Shown here in pieces: positions 9,249 through 18,853 of a stretch of DNA of 64,000 bases (within the stretch, counting starts at the first letter, position 1; each line of letters starts with the position of its first letter). Where the stretch lies: positions 62,001 through 126,000 of the forward strand of contig NZ_VTPZ01000002.1 in assembly GCF_008638305.1 (NCBI RefSeq), given 5' to 3'. Source of the DNA: Pseudomonas profundi (GTDB lineage: Bacteria; Pseudomonadota; Gammaproteobacteria; Pseudomonadales; Pseudomonadaceae). Made by a program: the position numbers and the translations under genes. The notes beneath the pieces are model-generated. The model was not told where the DNA came from. It made no database searches and saw only the letters and a list, made by a program, of their open reading frames with translations.

Positions 9249-9259
9249 ACCTTCAGTGT

Positions 9260-9284
9260 CGGGCTGACCCTGTGGGTCAACCCG
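9260..9284. terminator. Hairpin between converging genes
   Basis: CGGGCTGACCC and GGGTCAACCCG form an 11-bp stem with one mismatch around a TGT loop, between the ends of the OmpA-type lipoprotein and acyltransferase genes. No long T-run follows, so termination is only probable. Confidence 0.5.
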
Positions 9285-9309
9285 GCATGCGCGTAAGCCG
9301 CTCTGAACC

Positions 9310-10218
9310 CTAGCGCTTTGCGCTGGGATATTCCCGGTGCAGCTCATCGAGCAGCACATCCTTGTCCTGCCACAGACTACTGATCCAGCCCTGGAAGTGT
9401 TCCCGGAACAGCTGGTCGTTCTGATAATCCTGACCGAGAAACTCGGCTGGGATCGGACGTAGCTCGCAACGCATGACCACCTTGCGAACCCGGCCACTCA
9501 GCAGATCCCAGAAGCTCGGGCTGCCGTCGGGGTAGTGGATGGTGATGTCGACCAGCGAGCGCAATTGTTGCCCCATCGCATCCAGCACGAAGGCCACGCC
9601 GCCGGATTTTGGGCGCAGCAGATGGCGGTAGGGTGATTGCTGCACGGCGTGCTTGGCAGGTGTCAGGCGCGTGCCTTCGAGAAAGTTGAACACGGCCACT
9701 GGCGTTGTCATGAACTTTTCGCAGGCGCGGCGGGTGGTGGCCACGTCCTGCCCGGCTTTTTCCGGATACTTGTCGAGATAGGCTTTGGTGTAGCGTTTCA
9801 TGAACGGGAAATCCAAAGCCCACCAGCAGATGCCGATGATCGGAACCCAGATCAGCTCCTGTTTCAGGAAGAATTTGAGCATGGGCATGCGCCGATTCAG
9901 ATTATGCTGCAGCACCAGAATATCTACCCAGCTTTGGTGATTGCTGGTCACCAGATACCAGCCGTCGTAGTCCAGCTGGTCGCGGCCCGTAACATCCCAT
10001 TCGATGTTGCCGGTCAAGCGCATCCAGCCGCTGTTACACAACATCCAGAACTCCGCGATGCGAATCAGTATCCGGGTGCACAGAGTTTGCAGCGGTTTGT
10101 ACGGCAATAGCTTGAGCATTGCGAGGGGGAACAACACGCTGAAGCACAGCAGTGTGTTGATGATCAGCAGCAGGGAGGCAATGATGCCGCGAAGGGGCGC
10201 GGGCAAAAATTTCAGCAT
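9310..10218 (-). CDS. Acyltransferase, YihG/PlsC family
   Basis: A 302-residue inner-membrane acyltransferase with N-terminal hydrophobic segments (about residues 8-40), the catalytic NHxxxxD motif as NHQSWVD (residues 93-99), and the substrate-binding motif FLEGTR. Length and the MLKFLPAPLRGIIAS start fit E. coli YihG, a 1-acyl-glycerol-3-phosphate acyltransferase paralogue affecting phospholipid acyl composition. It is transcribed from 10218 and sits downstream of ackA-pta on the same strand, separated by a hairpin. Confidence 0.85.
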   Translation of the reverse strand: MLKFLPAPLRGIIASLLLIINTLLCFSVLFPLAMLKLLPYKPLQTLCTRILIRIAEFWMLCNSGWMRLTGNIEWDVTGRDQLDYDGWYLVTSNHQSWVDILVLQHNLNRRMPMLKFFLKQELIWVPIIGICWWALDFPFMKRYTKAYLDKYPEKAGQDVATTRRACEKFMTTPVAVFNFLEGTRLTPAKHAVQQSPYRHLLRPKSGGVAFVLDAMGQQLRSLVDITIHYPDGSPSFWDLLSGRVRKVVMRCELRPIPAEFLGQDYQNDQLFREHFQGWISSLWQDKDVLLDELHREYPSAKR

Positions 10219-10238
10219 TCTGATTGCTCAATAAATGA

Positions 10239-10256
10239 CCCGGCGCTGACGCCGGG
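10239..10256 (-). terminator. Hairpin between pta and the acyltransferase gene
   Basis: A perfect 7-bp stem (CCCGGCG/CGCCGGG) with a 4-nt loop. On the minus strand it is followed by TCATTTATT, a weak U-tract, so it may only partly end ackA-pta transcription. Confidence 0.5.
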
Positions 10257-10310
10257 TTTGGGTCCGTTTTCATTTATCGCAGCCGCATCGAGGCGGCAGC
10301 AGATCCTGGG

Positions 10311-12443
10311 TTACTTGTTATTGTCGGCCTGAATAGCGGTGAGGGCGATGGTGAAGACGATGTCATCCACCAAAGCCCCGCGAGACAGATCGTTGACCGG
10401 CTTGCGCAGGCCCTGCAGCATCGGGCCGACGCTGATGACATTGGCGCTGCGCTGCACAGCCTTGTAGGTCGTATTCCCAGTATTCAGGTCCGGGAAAATG
10501 AATACAGTGGCCTTGCCGGCCACCGGGCTGTCCGGTGCTTTTTGCAGGCCGACGCTGGCGATGGCCGCGGCATCATATTGCAGTGGGCCGTCAATCAGCA
10601 AACCTGGCTCCCGCTCACGGGCGATCCGCGTGGCTTCGCGAACCTTCTCCACATCCAGTCCGGTTCCGGATTCCCCGGTCGAGTAGCTGATCATTGCGAC
10701 GCGCGCCGGGATGCCGAAGGCCTCAGCTGACCGGGCACTCTGGATCGCGATCTCCGCCAGCTCGGTCGCATCCGGATCGGGGTTCACCGCGCAGTCGCCA
10801 TAGACCAGCACTTGCTCGGGCAACAGCATGAAGAATATCGAGGACACCAGGTTGTACCCGGGCGCGGTCTTGATCAGCTGGAACGCCGGGCGGATGGTGT
10901 TGGCGGTGGTATGGATGGCACCTGAGACCAGGCCGTCGACTTCATCCAGCGCGAGCATCATGGTGCCCAGCACCACGTTGTCTTCCAGTTGCTGTAGCGC
11001 CATGGGCGCGTTCAGACCACGGCCCTGGCGTAGCTCGACCATGGGCTCGACATACCGCTCGCGAATGACATCCGGGTCGAGGATCTGCAGCCCTTCAGGC
11101 AGCGTAATGTGTTGCACCCGCGCCACCGCTTCGACAGCTTCGGGTTTGGCCAGCAGAACGCACTGTGCAATTCCGCGGCGCTGACAGATCGCCGCAGCCT
11201 GCACGGTCCGGGGTTCGTCACCCTCGGGTAGCACGATGCGTTTGCGTGCCTGTTGCGCCCGGCGCACCAGCTCATAACGAAACGCCGGCGGCGACATGCG
11301 TACTTCGCGCGGCGTTCCGCAGCGTTGTTGCAACCAGGCCTGATCGATATGCGAGGCGGCGAAATCGGTGACCATTTCGGCGCGCTCCAGGTCATCGACA
11401 GGTATTTCGCGATTCATGCGGTCCAGCAGGGACGCGGTGGCAAAGCTGCCGGTCGGAACGGTGATGATTGGCAGGCCATTATCCAGCGCGGGCTGACATA
11501 GCTGCATGACGCGTGGGTCAGGGGTGATATCACCCGTCAACAGCAGCCCGGCCAGCGGTGTTCCGGACAGGGACGCCAGGCTACTGGCGATAATGATGTC
11601 GTCGCGGTCGCCGGGCACCACCAGCAAGGTGCCGGGCCGGAACAGGTCGATGGTATTGGGCACGGTGCGGGCGCAGAGGATGATGTTCATGACCCGGCGG
11701 GTCTGCATGTCGCCGGGATGCAGGGTGCCGGCGCCGAGCAACGCGGCCACGTCAGCGGTGCGCGGCGCATTGAGTTCATCTTTCCAGGGAATACAGCCGA
11801 TCAGGCGGAAGTCGCCGGTATCCAGCGCACCGGATTGTTTTTTCAGCGCCTGGGAGAAATCCTTCAGCGTGCGCTTCAGTTCGGTCCGGTCGGCGGGAAT
11901 ATCATCGCCGGTATCCAGGCCCTGCACCTTGTTGACAATCACGCCGATGACCTTCGGATCCTGCGGCCCGCCGAAGCTGTGCGCGTGCAATTCGATACGG
12001 TTGGCCAGGTTGGCGAGATTATCGTCGTCGGGCGCGGAGACCAGTATGACGTCCGCGTCCAGGCTTTTCGCCAGGTGATTATTGATGCGCGCGGCATAGC
12101 TGGCCTGGCGGGTCGGGACCATGCCTTCCACTACCACGACGTCCGCATCGATTGCGGCCTGCTGATAGCGGCTGATGATGTCCTCAAGCACACCGTTGAG
12201 ATCGCCGACCGCCAGACGATGCTCGACATCCTGCAATTCAAGTGAAGCCGGCGGCTTCAGACCCAGCGTGCGGGAAATCAGCTCGCTCGAGCGTTCCGGC
12301 CCTTCGTCGCCGGGGTGTGGCTGGGCGATCGGCTTGAGAAAGTGGACACGCAAACCGGTGCGCTCAAGGGCGCGGATCAGACCAAGGCTTATGGACGTCA
12401 GGCCTACGCCAAAGCCTGTAGGAGCGATAAAAAAAGTATGCAT
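10311..12443 (-). CDS. pta: Phosphate acetyltransferase
   Basis: A 710-residue long-form Pta that interconverts acetyl-CoA plus phosphate with acetyl phosphate. The N-terminal P-loop-like domain begins MHTFFIAPTGFGVGLTS (a BioD-like fold), followed by a middle DRTGG domain with GDRDDIIIASSLASLSG. The C-terminal catalytic PTA domain starts near IVLPEGDEPRTVQAAAIC and includes TANTIRPAFQLIKTAPGY, YGDCAVNPDPDATELAEIA and ISYSTGESGTG. Length matches E. coli Pta (714). It lies 12 bases downstream of ackA, forming the acetate overflow and acetyl-phosphate operon. Confidence 0.97.
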   Translation of the reverse strand: MHTFFIAPTGFGVGLTSISLGLIRALERTGLRVHFLKPIAQPHPGDEGPERSSELISRTLGLKPPASLELQDVEHRLAVGDLNGVLEDIISRYQQAAIDADVVVVEGMVPTRQASYAARINNHLAKSLDADVILVSAPDDDNLANLANRIELHAHSFGGPQDPKVIGVIVNKVQGLDTGDDIPADRTELKRTLKDFSQALKKQSGALDTGDFRLIGCIPWKDELNAPRTADVAALLGAGTLHPGDMQTRRVMNIILCARTVPNTIDLFRPGTLLVVPGDRDDIIIASSLASLSGTPLAGLLLTGDITPDPRVMQLCQPALDNGLPIITVPTGSFATASLLDRMNREIPVDDLERAEMVTDFAASHIDQAWLQQRCGTPREVRMSPPAFRYELVRRAQQARKRIVLPEGDEPRTVQAAAICQRRGIAQCVLLAKPEAVEAVARVQHITLPEGLQILDPDVIRERYVEPMVELRQGRGLNAPMALQQLEDNVVLGTMMLALDEVDGLVSGAIHTTANTIRPAFQLIKTAPGYNLVSSIFFMLLPEQVLVYGDCAVNPDPDATELAEIAIQSARSAEAFGIPARVAMISYSTGESGTGLDVEKVREATRIAREREPGLLIDGPLQYDAAAIASVGLQKAPDSPVAGKATVFIFPDLNTGNTTYKAVQRSANVISVGPMLQGLRKPVNDLSRGALVDDIVFTIALTAIQADNNK

Positions 12444-12455
12444 GGTGTTCCTGTT

Positions 12456-13655
12456 TCAATGAGTAGGTGCGGAATCCAGCAGGGAGAGACTTTCCTCTCC
12501 GATCTGACGCTCTTCGTCAGTGGGTACCACCAGAATAGCCGGTGAGTCCGGCATCTGAATCGTGCCGGCCTGGCCGCGCGGTAGACTATTGTTGCGCTGC
12601 GTATCGATTTGCAGGCCGAAAATCCCAAGGTGGCTGGCAGTAAGCTCACGCACCAGAGCCGAGTTCTCGCCGATGCCCCCGGTAAATATCAGACCGTCCA
12701 GACGCGGCAGCGCCACCGCCAGCCCGGCCAACGATCGGGCCAGTCGATAACAGAACACGTCAATGGCCAGTTCTGCGCCGACATGCCCTTCGGCGCGCGC
12801 TTCCACCAGCTGGCGCATATCGTTGGACAGCCCGGACAGACCAAGCAGGCCACTTTCCCGATTCAGCAGTTTTTCGATACGCAGAAAATCCCAACCGAGG
12901 GTGCGCACCAGGTGGAAATGCAGATTGGGGTCGACATCGCCACTGCGCGTGCCCATCACCAGTCCCTCCAGTGGCGTCAGTCCCATGCTGGTATCCAGGC
13001 TCTTGCCATCCAGCACGGCACAGGACGAGCAGCCATTGCCAAGATGCGCCGTCAGCCAGGCGCCTTCGCCGGGCTGCCGTCCGCTCATCAGGCTCGCCTG
13101 GTTGGTCACGTAGTGATGACTGGTGCCATGGAAGCCGTAGCGCCGCACACTGTGCTGTGTGTAGAGCTCTTCGGGCAGGGCATAGCGGTAGGCGCGCGGC
13201 GGCATGCTCTGGTGAAAGGCGGTGTCGAAAACGACGATATGTGGTGTCTCGGTGAACACCTTCATTGCCGTCTCAATGCCCATCAGGTTGGCCGGGTTAT
13301 GCAGCGGAGCGAGGGGCGCACTGGCGCGGATGGCGGTGATCACCCTGTCATCGATAACCTGTGCGCAGGTGAAATGCTCGCCTCCATGCACCACGCGGTG
13401 GCCTACTGCGCTCAACGGTTGGTCGGCATATTCGTCAATCAGCGGCAACAGGCTGGCCATTGCCGTAGTGTGTTCTCCATCGGCCAGATTGATCTGCTGT
13501 TTACTGTCGCCGGCCTGCCAGTTCAAGGTGGCGTTGTCCGAATACAGCCTTTCAGCCAGACCACTCAACAGGGGTTCATCGACGCCCTCACGGCGCAGGG
13601 CAAACTTGATGGACGAGCTACCACAATTGATCACCAGAACCAGCCGACTAGACAT
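12456..13655 (-). CDS. ackA: Acetate kinase
   Basis: A 399-residue kinase converting acetate and ATP to acetyl phosphate, in the cytoplasm. Family signatures are [12 protein letters not shown] at the start, [36 protein letters not shown] and FTGGIGENS. Two in-frame ATGs exist (13661 and 13655); the GGA motif is better spaced (6 bases) for 13655. It is the first gene of ackA-pta, divergent from slyD across about 155 bp. Confidence 0.96.
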   Translation of the reverse strand: MSSRLVLVINCGSSSIKFALRREGVDEPLLSGLAERLYSDNATLNWQAGDSKQQINLADGEHTTAMASLLPLIDEYADQPLSAVGHRVVHGGEHFTCAQVIDDRVITAIRASAPLAPLHNPANLMGIETAMKVFTETPHIVVFDTAFHQSMPPRAYRYALPEELYTQHSVRRYGFHGTSHHYVTNQASLMSGRQPGEGAWLTAHLGNGCSSCAVLDGKSLDTSMGLTPLEGLVMGTRSGDVDPNLHFHLVRTLGWDFLRIEKLLNRESGLLGLSGLSNDMRQLVEARAEGHVGAELAIDVFCYRLARSLAGLAVALPRLDGLIFTGGIGENSALVRELTASHLGIFGLQIDTQRNNSLPRGQAGTIQMPDSPAILVVPTDEERQIGEESLSLLDSAPTH

Positions 13656-13815
13656 GTACATTCCGTTTCGCTGAGAAGTGTACGACAGATATTAGCGGGT
13701 TTTGCCCGGGCGTTGGGCATCTGCGGCCACTCGTCCCATGTGTCGGTCAAACCGTGCGTTTCGAGTTCAAGGTGCGTAGACTAGCTGGCTTATTGAAAAC
13801 GACAGGGGCCGAACT

Positions 13816-14301
13816 ATGCAGATTGCTGCCAAAAAAGCTGTATCGATTGACTACACTTTGACCAACGATGCAGGTGAAGTTCTCGATTCATCCGCTGGCG
13901 GTACTCCGCTGGTTTACCTGCACGGCGCGGGTAACATTATTCCTGGTCTTGAGCAGGCGCTCGAGGGCAAGCAGGAAGGCGACCAGGTAAATGTCACCGT
14001 CGAGCCTGAAAATGCATACGGCGAATTCAGTCCTGAGCTGGTTGCGGTTCTTGGCCGTAACATGTTCGAAGGTGTGGATGAGCTGGAAGCAGGTATGCAG
14101 TTTCATGCGTCCGGACCGGACGGCGGAATGCAGATCGTGACCATCACTGGTGTCGAAGGTGACGAAGTCACCGTAGATGGCAACCACCCGCTGGCAGGTC
14201 AGCGTCTGACGTTCGACGTCAAGGTTGTCGGTATCCGCGATGCCAGCGATGAAGAGATGGAGCACGGTCACGTGCACGGCGAAGGCGGCGTGGAGCACTA
14301 A
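13816..14301 (+). CDS. slyD: FKBP-type peptidyl-prolyl isomerase SlyD
   Basis: A 161-residue SlyD-type prolyl isomerase and chaperone: FKBP half-domain (YTLTNDAGEVLDSS, then LVYLHGAGNIIPGLEQAL), the insert-in-flap chaperone domain (about 70-125, containing PENAYGEF and DGNHPLAGQRLTFDVKV), and a short His-containing tail, HGHVHGEGGVEH. The tail is much shorter than in E. coli SlyD, so Ni2+ binding is likely reduced, as in other pseudomonads. It is a single gene ended by a strong terminator. Confidence 0.95.
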   Translation: MQIAAKKAVSIDYTLTNDAGEVLDSSAGGTPLVYLHGAGNIIPGLEQALEGKQEGDQVNVTVEPENAYGEFSPELVAVLGRNMFEGVDELEAGMQFHASGPDGGMQIVTITGVEGDEVTVDGNHPLAGQRLTFDVKVVGIRDASDEEMEHGHVHGEGGVEH

Positions 14302-14339
14302 GCTCAAGCTGCTATCGTCCGTCAGGACGGCAACACGAA

Positions 14340-14365
14340 AGCCTCCTTATTACGGGGGCTTTTTT
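14340..14365 (+). terminator. Rho-independent terminator after slyD
   Basis: AGCCTCC pairs with GGGGGCT (one G-U pair) around a 7-nt loop and is followed by a run of T. Confidence 0.8.
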
Positions 14366-14383
14366 GTGGGCGGTAGTTTGGCC

Positions 14384-14413
14384 TTGTAATCCTTCGCGAT
14401 AGCAGCCTATCAA
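14384..14413 (+). promoter_or_regulatory. Candidate promoter of the NemR-like regulator gene
   Basis: TTGTAA (14384-14389) and TATCAA (14408-14413) are 18 bases apart, directly after the slyD terminator and 38 bases before the first start codon. Confidence 0.4.
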
Positions 14414-14450
14414 TTTGAGTGATTAAGCGTGGCAATGCTATCAGGCTGAA

Positions 14451-14462
14451 ATGACCAGTCGT
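14451..14462 (+). promoter_or_regulatory. Possible operator half of a repeated 12-mer (site A)
   Basis: ATGACCAGTCGT, containing GAC-N2-GTC. It matches 11 of 12 bases of the reverse complement of site B (15084-15095) in front of the reductase gene. It overlaps the upstream start codon and would be an operator in the 5' region if translation begins at 14475. Only pattern similarity supports it. Confidence 0.25.
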
Positions 14463-15062
14463 ATAGTGACGCCCATGAACAGTATTCAGGACAAGCGCGC
14501 AAGAATTCTCGAAGCTGGCACCAGTGTCATGCTGCGCAAGGGGTATAGCGGCACGGGCGTGCAGGAAATCACCCGGAGCGCTGGCGTGCCCAAAGGCTCC
14601 TTTTACCACTATTTCGAGAGCAAGGAAGACTTCGCGGTTCAGGCCCTGCATTTTTACTATCTGCCGCGACTGGAGCGGTTTGCCCGTGCTCTGGATGACC
14701 AGGACGTCTCGCCTCGGGAGCGAATCCTGCGATTCTATCGGGATCTGGTAGGTCACTTTGCCAATCAGGGCGAGCCCTCCAGCCAGTGTTTTATCGGCAG
14801 CCTCTGTCATGAGATGGCTGACGAGAGCCAGCCAATCGGTTGTGCCGCCAGCGCTGTGTTCAAACGATCCAGCGAGCTGCTGGCTGGCTGCCTGGAAAAG
14901 GCCCGGGAAGCGGGCGAGCTGGCTGTCGAACAGGATCCTGCTGCCCTGGCGGGATTTATCGGCGCGGCCTGGGAGGGCGCGCTGCTGCGCATGAAGCTGG
15001 ACCGGCAAGTGGCTCCGCTGCGCGCTTTTATTGATCAACTGGAAAGGCTGTTGCGTCCCTGA
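14451..15062 (+). CDS. TetR-family electrophile/redox sensor, NemR-like
   Basis: A 203-residue TetR-type repressor. The helix-turn-helix is GVQEITRSAGVPKGSFYHYF (about 36-55). The C-terminal ligand domain aligns without difficulty with my recollection of E. coli NemR. The reactive Cys106 of NemR corresponds to C113 (SSQCFIGSL) and its partner Lys175 to K182 (LLRMKLDRQVAPL), so a thiol switch sensing electrophiles or hypochlorite is plausible. The downstream OYE reductase fits a nemR-nemA pair. The start is uncertain: 14451 has an AGG motif; an ATG at 14475 gives a length nearer NemR but no clear ribosome site. Confidence 0.8.
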   Translation: MTSRIVTPMNSIQDKRARILEAGTSVMLRKGYSGTGVQEITRSAGVPKGSFYHYFESKEDFAVQALHFYYLPRLERFARALDDQDVSPRERILRFYRDLVGHFANQGEPSSQCFIGSLCHEMADESQPIGCAASAVFKRSSELLAGCLEKAREAGELAVEQDPAALAGFIGAAWEGALLRMKLDRQVAPLRAFIDQLERLLRP

Positions 15063-15083
15063 TCACCCACTAATGGATACGAG

Positions 15084-15095
15084 ACGACCGGTCAT
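15084..15095 (-). promoter_or_regulatory. Possible operator with palindromic core GACCGGTC (site B)
   Basis: ACGACCGGTCAT lies between the regulator and the reductase gene. The 8-bp palindrome is at 15086-15093. Its reverse complement is nearly identical to site A at 14451-14462. Confidence 0.28.
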
Positions 15096-15148
15096 ATTGG
15101 TTGGCGTCGCGTGCTTGTCACACTTTCTACAATCGCCAGGAGTAACTG

Positions 15149-16255
15149 ATGGCTGCTGATATTCGCCCGCTGTTCCAACCCTTCACCATGGGTCCCTTGA
15201 CGCTGAAAAACCGTATTGTCATGCCGCCGATGACCCGCCATTTCTCACCCGGCGGCATGCCGACTGCAGCAGTTACCGACTACTATCGCCGTCGCGCCGA
15301 AGCGGGCGTTGGCTTGATCATCACCGAAGGCACCACAGTTAACCACCCAGCCTCCTCCGGTGCCGGTGACATCCCCTGGTTCCATGGCGAAGCGCTGGCG
15401 GAGTGGAAAAAAGTCGTTGATGCCGTGCACGCCGCTGGCGGCAAGATAGCGCCGCAGCTGTGGCATCTGGGCAGCGCACGCCGTCTCGGCAGTGAGCCCA
15501 ATCCGACCGTGCCAGCCTATGGCCCGATGGAAAAGATCAGCAAGGGCGTCAAGGTCGTTCACGGCATGACCAAAGAGGACATCCAGGACGTAGTGAGCGC
15601 CTTTGCCCAGGCTGCCCGCGATGCCAGGGAGCTTGGTTTTGATGCCATTGAGCTGCATGGCGCCCATGGGTATCTGATTGATCAGTTTTTCTGGGAAGGC
15701 AGCAACCAGCGCACCGACGAGTATGGCGGCAGCATGGAAAACCGCGGCCGTTTTGCGCTTGAGATCGTTCGCGCAGTACGCGACGCGGTGGGACCGGATT
15801 ATCCGATCATCTTTCGTTACTCGCAGTGGAAGCAGCAGGATTACACGGCGCGTCTGGCGCCTACCCCTGAATTGCTGGAAGCTTTCCTCGCTCCGCTGGT
15901 CGAGGCGGGCGTGGATATATTCCATTGTTCACAGCGTCGTTTCTGGGAGCCCGAGTTCGAAGGCTCCGATCTGAACCTGGCAGGCTGGACCCGGAAGATA
16001 ACCGGCAAGCCGTGCATCACTGTCGGCAGCATCGGGCTGGACGGGGAGTTTATCCAGTTCATGGTGGATACTGACAAGGTAGCGCAAACGGCCAATATCG
16101 ACGATCTGCTAGAGCGTCTGAGTAACGATGAATTCGATCTGGTTGCGGTGGGCAGGGCGCTGATTGTCGATCCCCAATGGGCGGCCAAAGTGCAGGAAGG
16201 CAGGTTCGACGAGATCCTTCCGTTTAGCCGCGAAGCGCTGAACACGCTGGTGTAA
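15149..16255 (+). CDS. NADH:flavin oxidoreductase, old yellow enzyme family
   Basis: A 368-residue FMN-dependent ene-reductase with the TIM-barrel motifs of the family: MGPLTLKNRIVMPPMTRH at the N-terminus, GLIITEGTTV, the active-site region ELHGAHGYLIDQFFW, and SNQRTDEYGGSMENRGRF. Near the C-terminus TVGSIGLDGEF and LVAVGRALIVDPQW contribute phosphate binding. Such enzymes reduce activated C=C bonds of reactive electrophiles. It follows the NemR-like gene by 86 bp in the same direction, as nemA follows nemR in E. coli. It is not a close NemA copy, so no symbol is given. Confidence 0.9.
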   Translation: MAADIRPLFQPFTMGPLTLKNRIVMPPMTRHFSPGGMPTAAVTDYYRRRAEAGVGLIITEGTTVNHPASSGAGDIPWFHGEALAEWKKVVDAVHAAGGKIAPQLWHLGSARRLGSEPNPTVPAYGPMEKISKGVKVVHGMTKEDIQDVVSAFAQAARDARELGFDAIELHGAHGYLIDQFFWEGSNQRTDEYGGSMENRGRFALEIVRAVRDAVGPDYPIIFRYSQWKQQDYTARLAPTPELLEAFLAPLVEAGVDIFHCSQRRFWEPEFEGSDLNLAGWTRKITGKPCITVGSIGLDGEFIQFMVDTDKVAQTANIDDLLERLSNDEFDLVAVGRALIVDPQWAAKVQEGRFDEILPFSREALNTLV

Positions 16256-16265
16256 GGCGGCAATA

Positions 16266-16297
16266 ACCGGTGCCCGGCGATAAGGCAGGGCACCGGT
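16266..16297. terminator. Hairpin between converging OYE and cysZ genes
   Basis: ACCGGTGCCC and GGGCACCGGT form a perfect 10-bp stem with a 12-nt loop. The symmetric placement between two gene ends suggests a bidirectional terminator, though T-runs are poor. Confidence 0.55.
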
Positions 16298-16303
16298 GTG
16301 TAA

Positions 16304-17050
16304 TCAGGGAGGTCCGTTCATGGGCCGTTCGCGCACCCATAACAGCGTCGATCCGGCCACGGCCGTTGGCATCACCAGCAGGTTGACCAGCGGAATCAGC
16401 ATGCCGACATACACCGGCAGACCAAAGCCAAGTGACAGGGCCCTGCGGCCCTTCATCCAGCGCAGCATGTCAATGAAACTGACCTTGTCGTTGTCCGCCT
16501 GATAATCCACGTACTGCACGGCCATCATCCACACGCCGAACATCAGTAACAGCGGCGATGCAACGAGATTGACTACCGGGATCAAGGTCAATAGCAGTAG
16601 CGCGATCAGGCGCGGCAGGTAATAGCTGATCTTGCGCAATTCCCGCCCAATGCTGCGCGGGACCGTCATCAGGATCTCGGTGTAACTGGTGGGCGGACTG
16701 ACCAGGCCCCGCTCCTGTTCAGCGATCTTCTCGGCGAGAAATCCGTAAAAAGGCGAGGCAATCATGTTGGCCACCAGGCTGAAACTGAAAAACAGAATCA
16801 GCAAAATTACCAACGCAAAGAGTGGCCAGAGTAGCCACTCGACGAAGCTGAGCCAATCCGGCAGGGTGGGTACGAGCCGGTCCATCCAGATATTGAACTG
16901 CCTGATGCCCCAGCTGATCACAGCGATAAAGAGGGCAAGATTCAGCAAAAGCGGGATCAGGATAAAGCGTCTCAAACCTGGCTGGCGGATGGTTCGCCAG
17001 CCTTCCTTGAAGTATTCGGGGCCACGTAGCGGCGCCGGTGTGTTGGCCAT
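16304..17050 (-). CDS. cysZ: Sulfate transporter CysZ
   Basis: A 248-residue integral membrane protein of the CysZ/EI24 family, which imports sulfate for cysteine synthesis. Hydrophobic segments appear near residues 28-48, 65-95, 135-165 and 200-230. The segment MIASPFYGFLAEKIAEQ between the second and third is characteristic. An ATG exists at 17059, but AAGGA lies directly against it, while 17050 (MANTPAPLRGPEY) has the same motif at 9 bases and is preferred. It is divergent from the peroxiredoxin gene. Confidence 0.9.
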   Translation of the reverse strand: MANTPAPLRGPEYFKEGWRTIRQPGLRRFILIPLLLNLALFIAVISWGIRQFNIWMDRLVPTLPDWLSFVEWLLWPLFALVILLILFFSFSLVANMIASPFYGFLAEKIAEQERGLVSPPTSYTEILMTVPRSIGRELRKISYYLPRLIALLLLTLIPVVNLVASPLLLMFGVWMMAVQYVDYQADNDKVSFIDMLRWMKGRRALSLGFGLPVYVGMLIPLVNLLVMPTAVAGSTLLWVRERPMNGPP

Positions 17051-17212
17051 GCGTTGCATTCCTTGAATAAGTGGGCGGTCAGGTGAATGTACGAACCAGC
17101 TTATAGGCGTAAACTATCCGCTTCATTGAGGCTATGAAATATCCCATCTGCCTGTCGGTGAACTAGGATTCGTCGATCCATTTGCCGCCGAGGCGCACAA
17201 GGAGTTTGCATC

Positions 17213-17812
17213 ATGAGTGTTCTGGTCAATCGTCCCGCTCCGGATTTTATCGCCCCGGCCGTACTGGCTGATGGCGCGATCGTTGAGGAGTTCGATTCTG
17301 CCTCATTGCGCGGTAAATATGCGGTGGTGTTCTTCTGGCCGCTGGACTTCACCTTTGTATGTCCTTCCGAGATCATCGCGCACAACAACCGCATCGACAA
17401 ATTTCGCGCACTGGACGTAGAGGTGGTCGGCGTGTCGGTTGATTCGCAGTTCACTCACTACGCCTGGCGCAATACGCCAGTCGAGAAGGGCGGCATCGGA
17501 CCCGTAGAGTTCACCATGGTCGCAGACGTAAAACACGAAATCACCCGTGCGTACGGGATCGAACATGACGACGGCGTTGCGCTACGCGCCTCGTTTCTGA
17601 TTGATCGCAACGGCATCGTGCAACATCAGGTAGTAAACAACCTTGCGCTCGGGCGTGAAGTCGATGAAATGATCCGCGTTATCGAGGCGCTGCAATTTAC
17701 TGAAGAACACGGTGAGGTCTGCCCGGCTGGCTGGCGCAAAGGTCAGAAGGGGATGAAAGCCGACGCAGAAGGTGTTGCAACCTACCTCGCAGAAAACGCC
17801 AAACAACTTTGA
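17213..17812 (+). CDS. 2-Cys peroxiredoxin (AhpC/Prx1 type)
   Basis: A 199-residue typical 2-Cys peroxiredoxin reducing peroxides in the cytoplasm. The peroxidatic cysteine is C50 in DFTFVCPSE and the resolving cysteine C170 in EEHGEVCPAGW. A trxB gene directly downstream suggests thioredoxin/TrxB as electron donor rather than AhpF, and no ahpF is nearby. An AAGGAG ribosome site precedes the ATG. From memory, P. aeruginosa has the same peroxiredoxin-trxB2 order near cysZ. Confidence 0.92.
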   Translation: MSVLVNRPAPDFIAPAVLADGAIVEEFDSASLRGKYAVVFFWPLDFTFVCPSEIIAHNNRIDKFRALDVEVVGVSVDSQFTHYAWRNTPVEKGGIGPVEFTMVADVKHEITRAYGIEHDDGVALRASFLIDRNGIVQHQVVNNLALGREVDEMIRVIEALQFTEEHGEVCPAGWRKGQKGMKADAEGVATYLAENAKQL

Positions 17813-17819
17813 GTTTTGT

Positions 17820-17866
17820 GAGCGGTCAGCAGGGCTTACTCCTTCGCCAGGCTACCGCTCCTTTTA
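17820..17866 (+). terminator. Terminator-like hairpin between the peroxiredoxin gene and trxB
   Basis: GAGCGGT-C-AGC pairs with GCT-ACCGCTC (one bulge), then CTTTTAAATTT. It may reduce read-through into trxB. Confidence 0.6.
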
Positions 17867-17875
17867 AATTTCGCA

Positions 17876-17891
17876 CACCGCGCATGCGGTG
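17876..17891 (+). other. Hairpin just before the trxB ribosome-binding site
   Basis: CACCGC-GCAT-GCGGTG, a perfect 6-bp stem with a 4-nt loop ending four bases before the AGGAGG at 17895-17900. It could tune trxB translation or stabilise the mRNA 5' end. Confidence 0.45.
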
Positions 17892-17896
17892 CCTAG

Positions 17897-18853
<957 letters not shown>

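Noticed and set aside
12609-13784. A 391-codon plus-strand frame opposite ackA
   Set aside because: It is the antisense shadow of ackA, whose catalytic motifs are complete; high GC opens the opposite strand.
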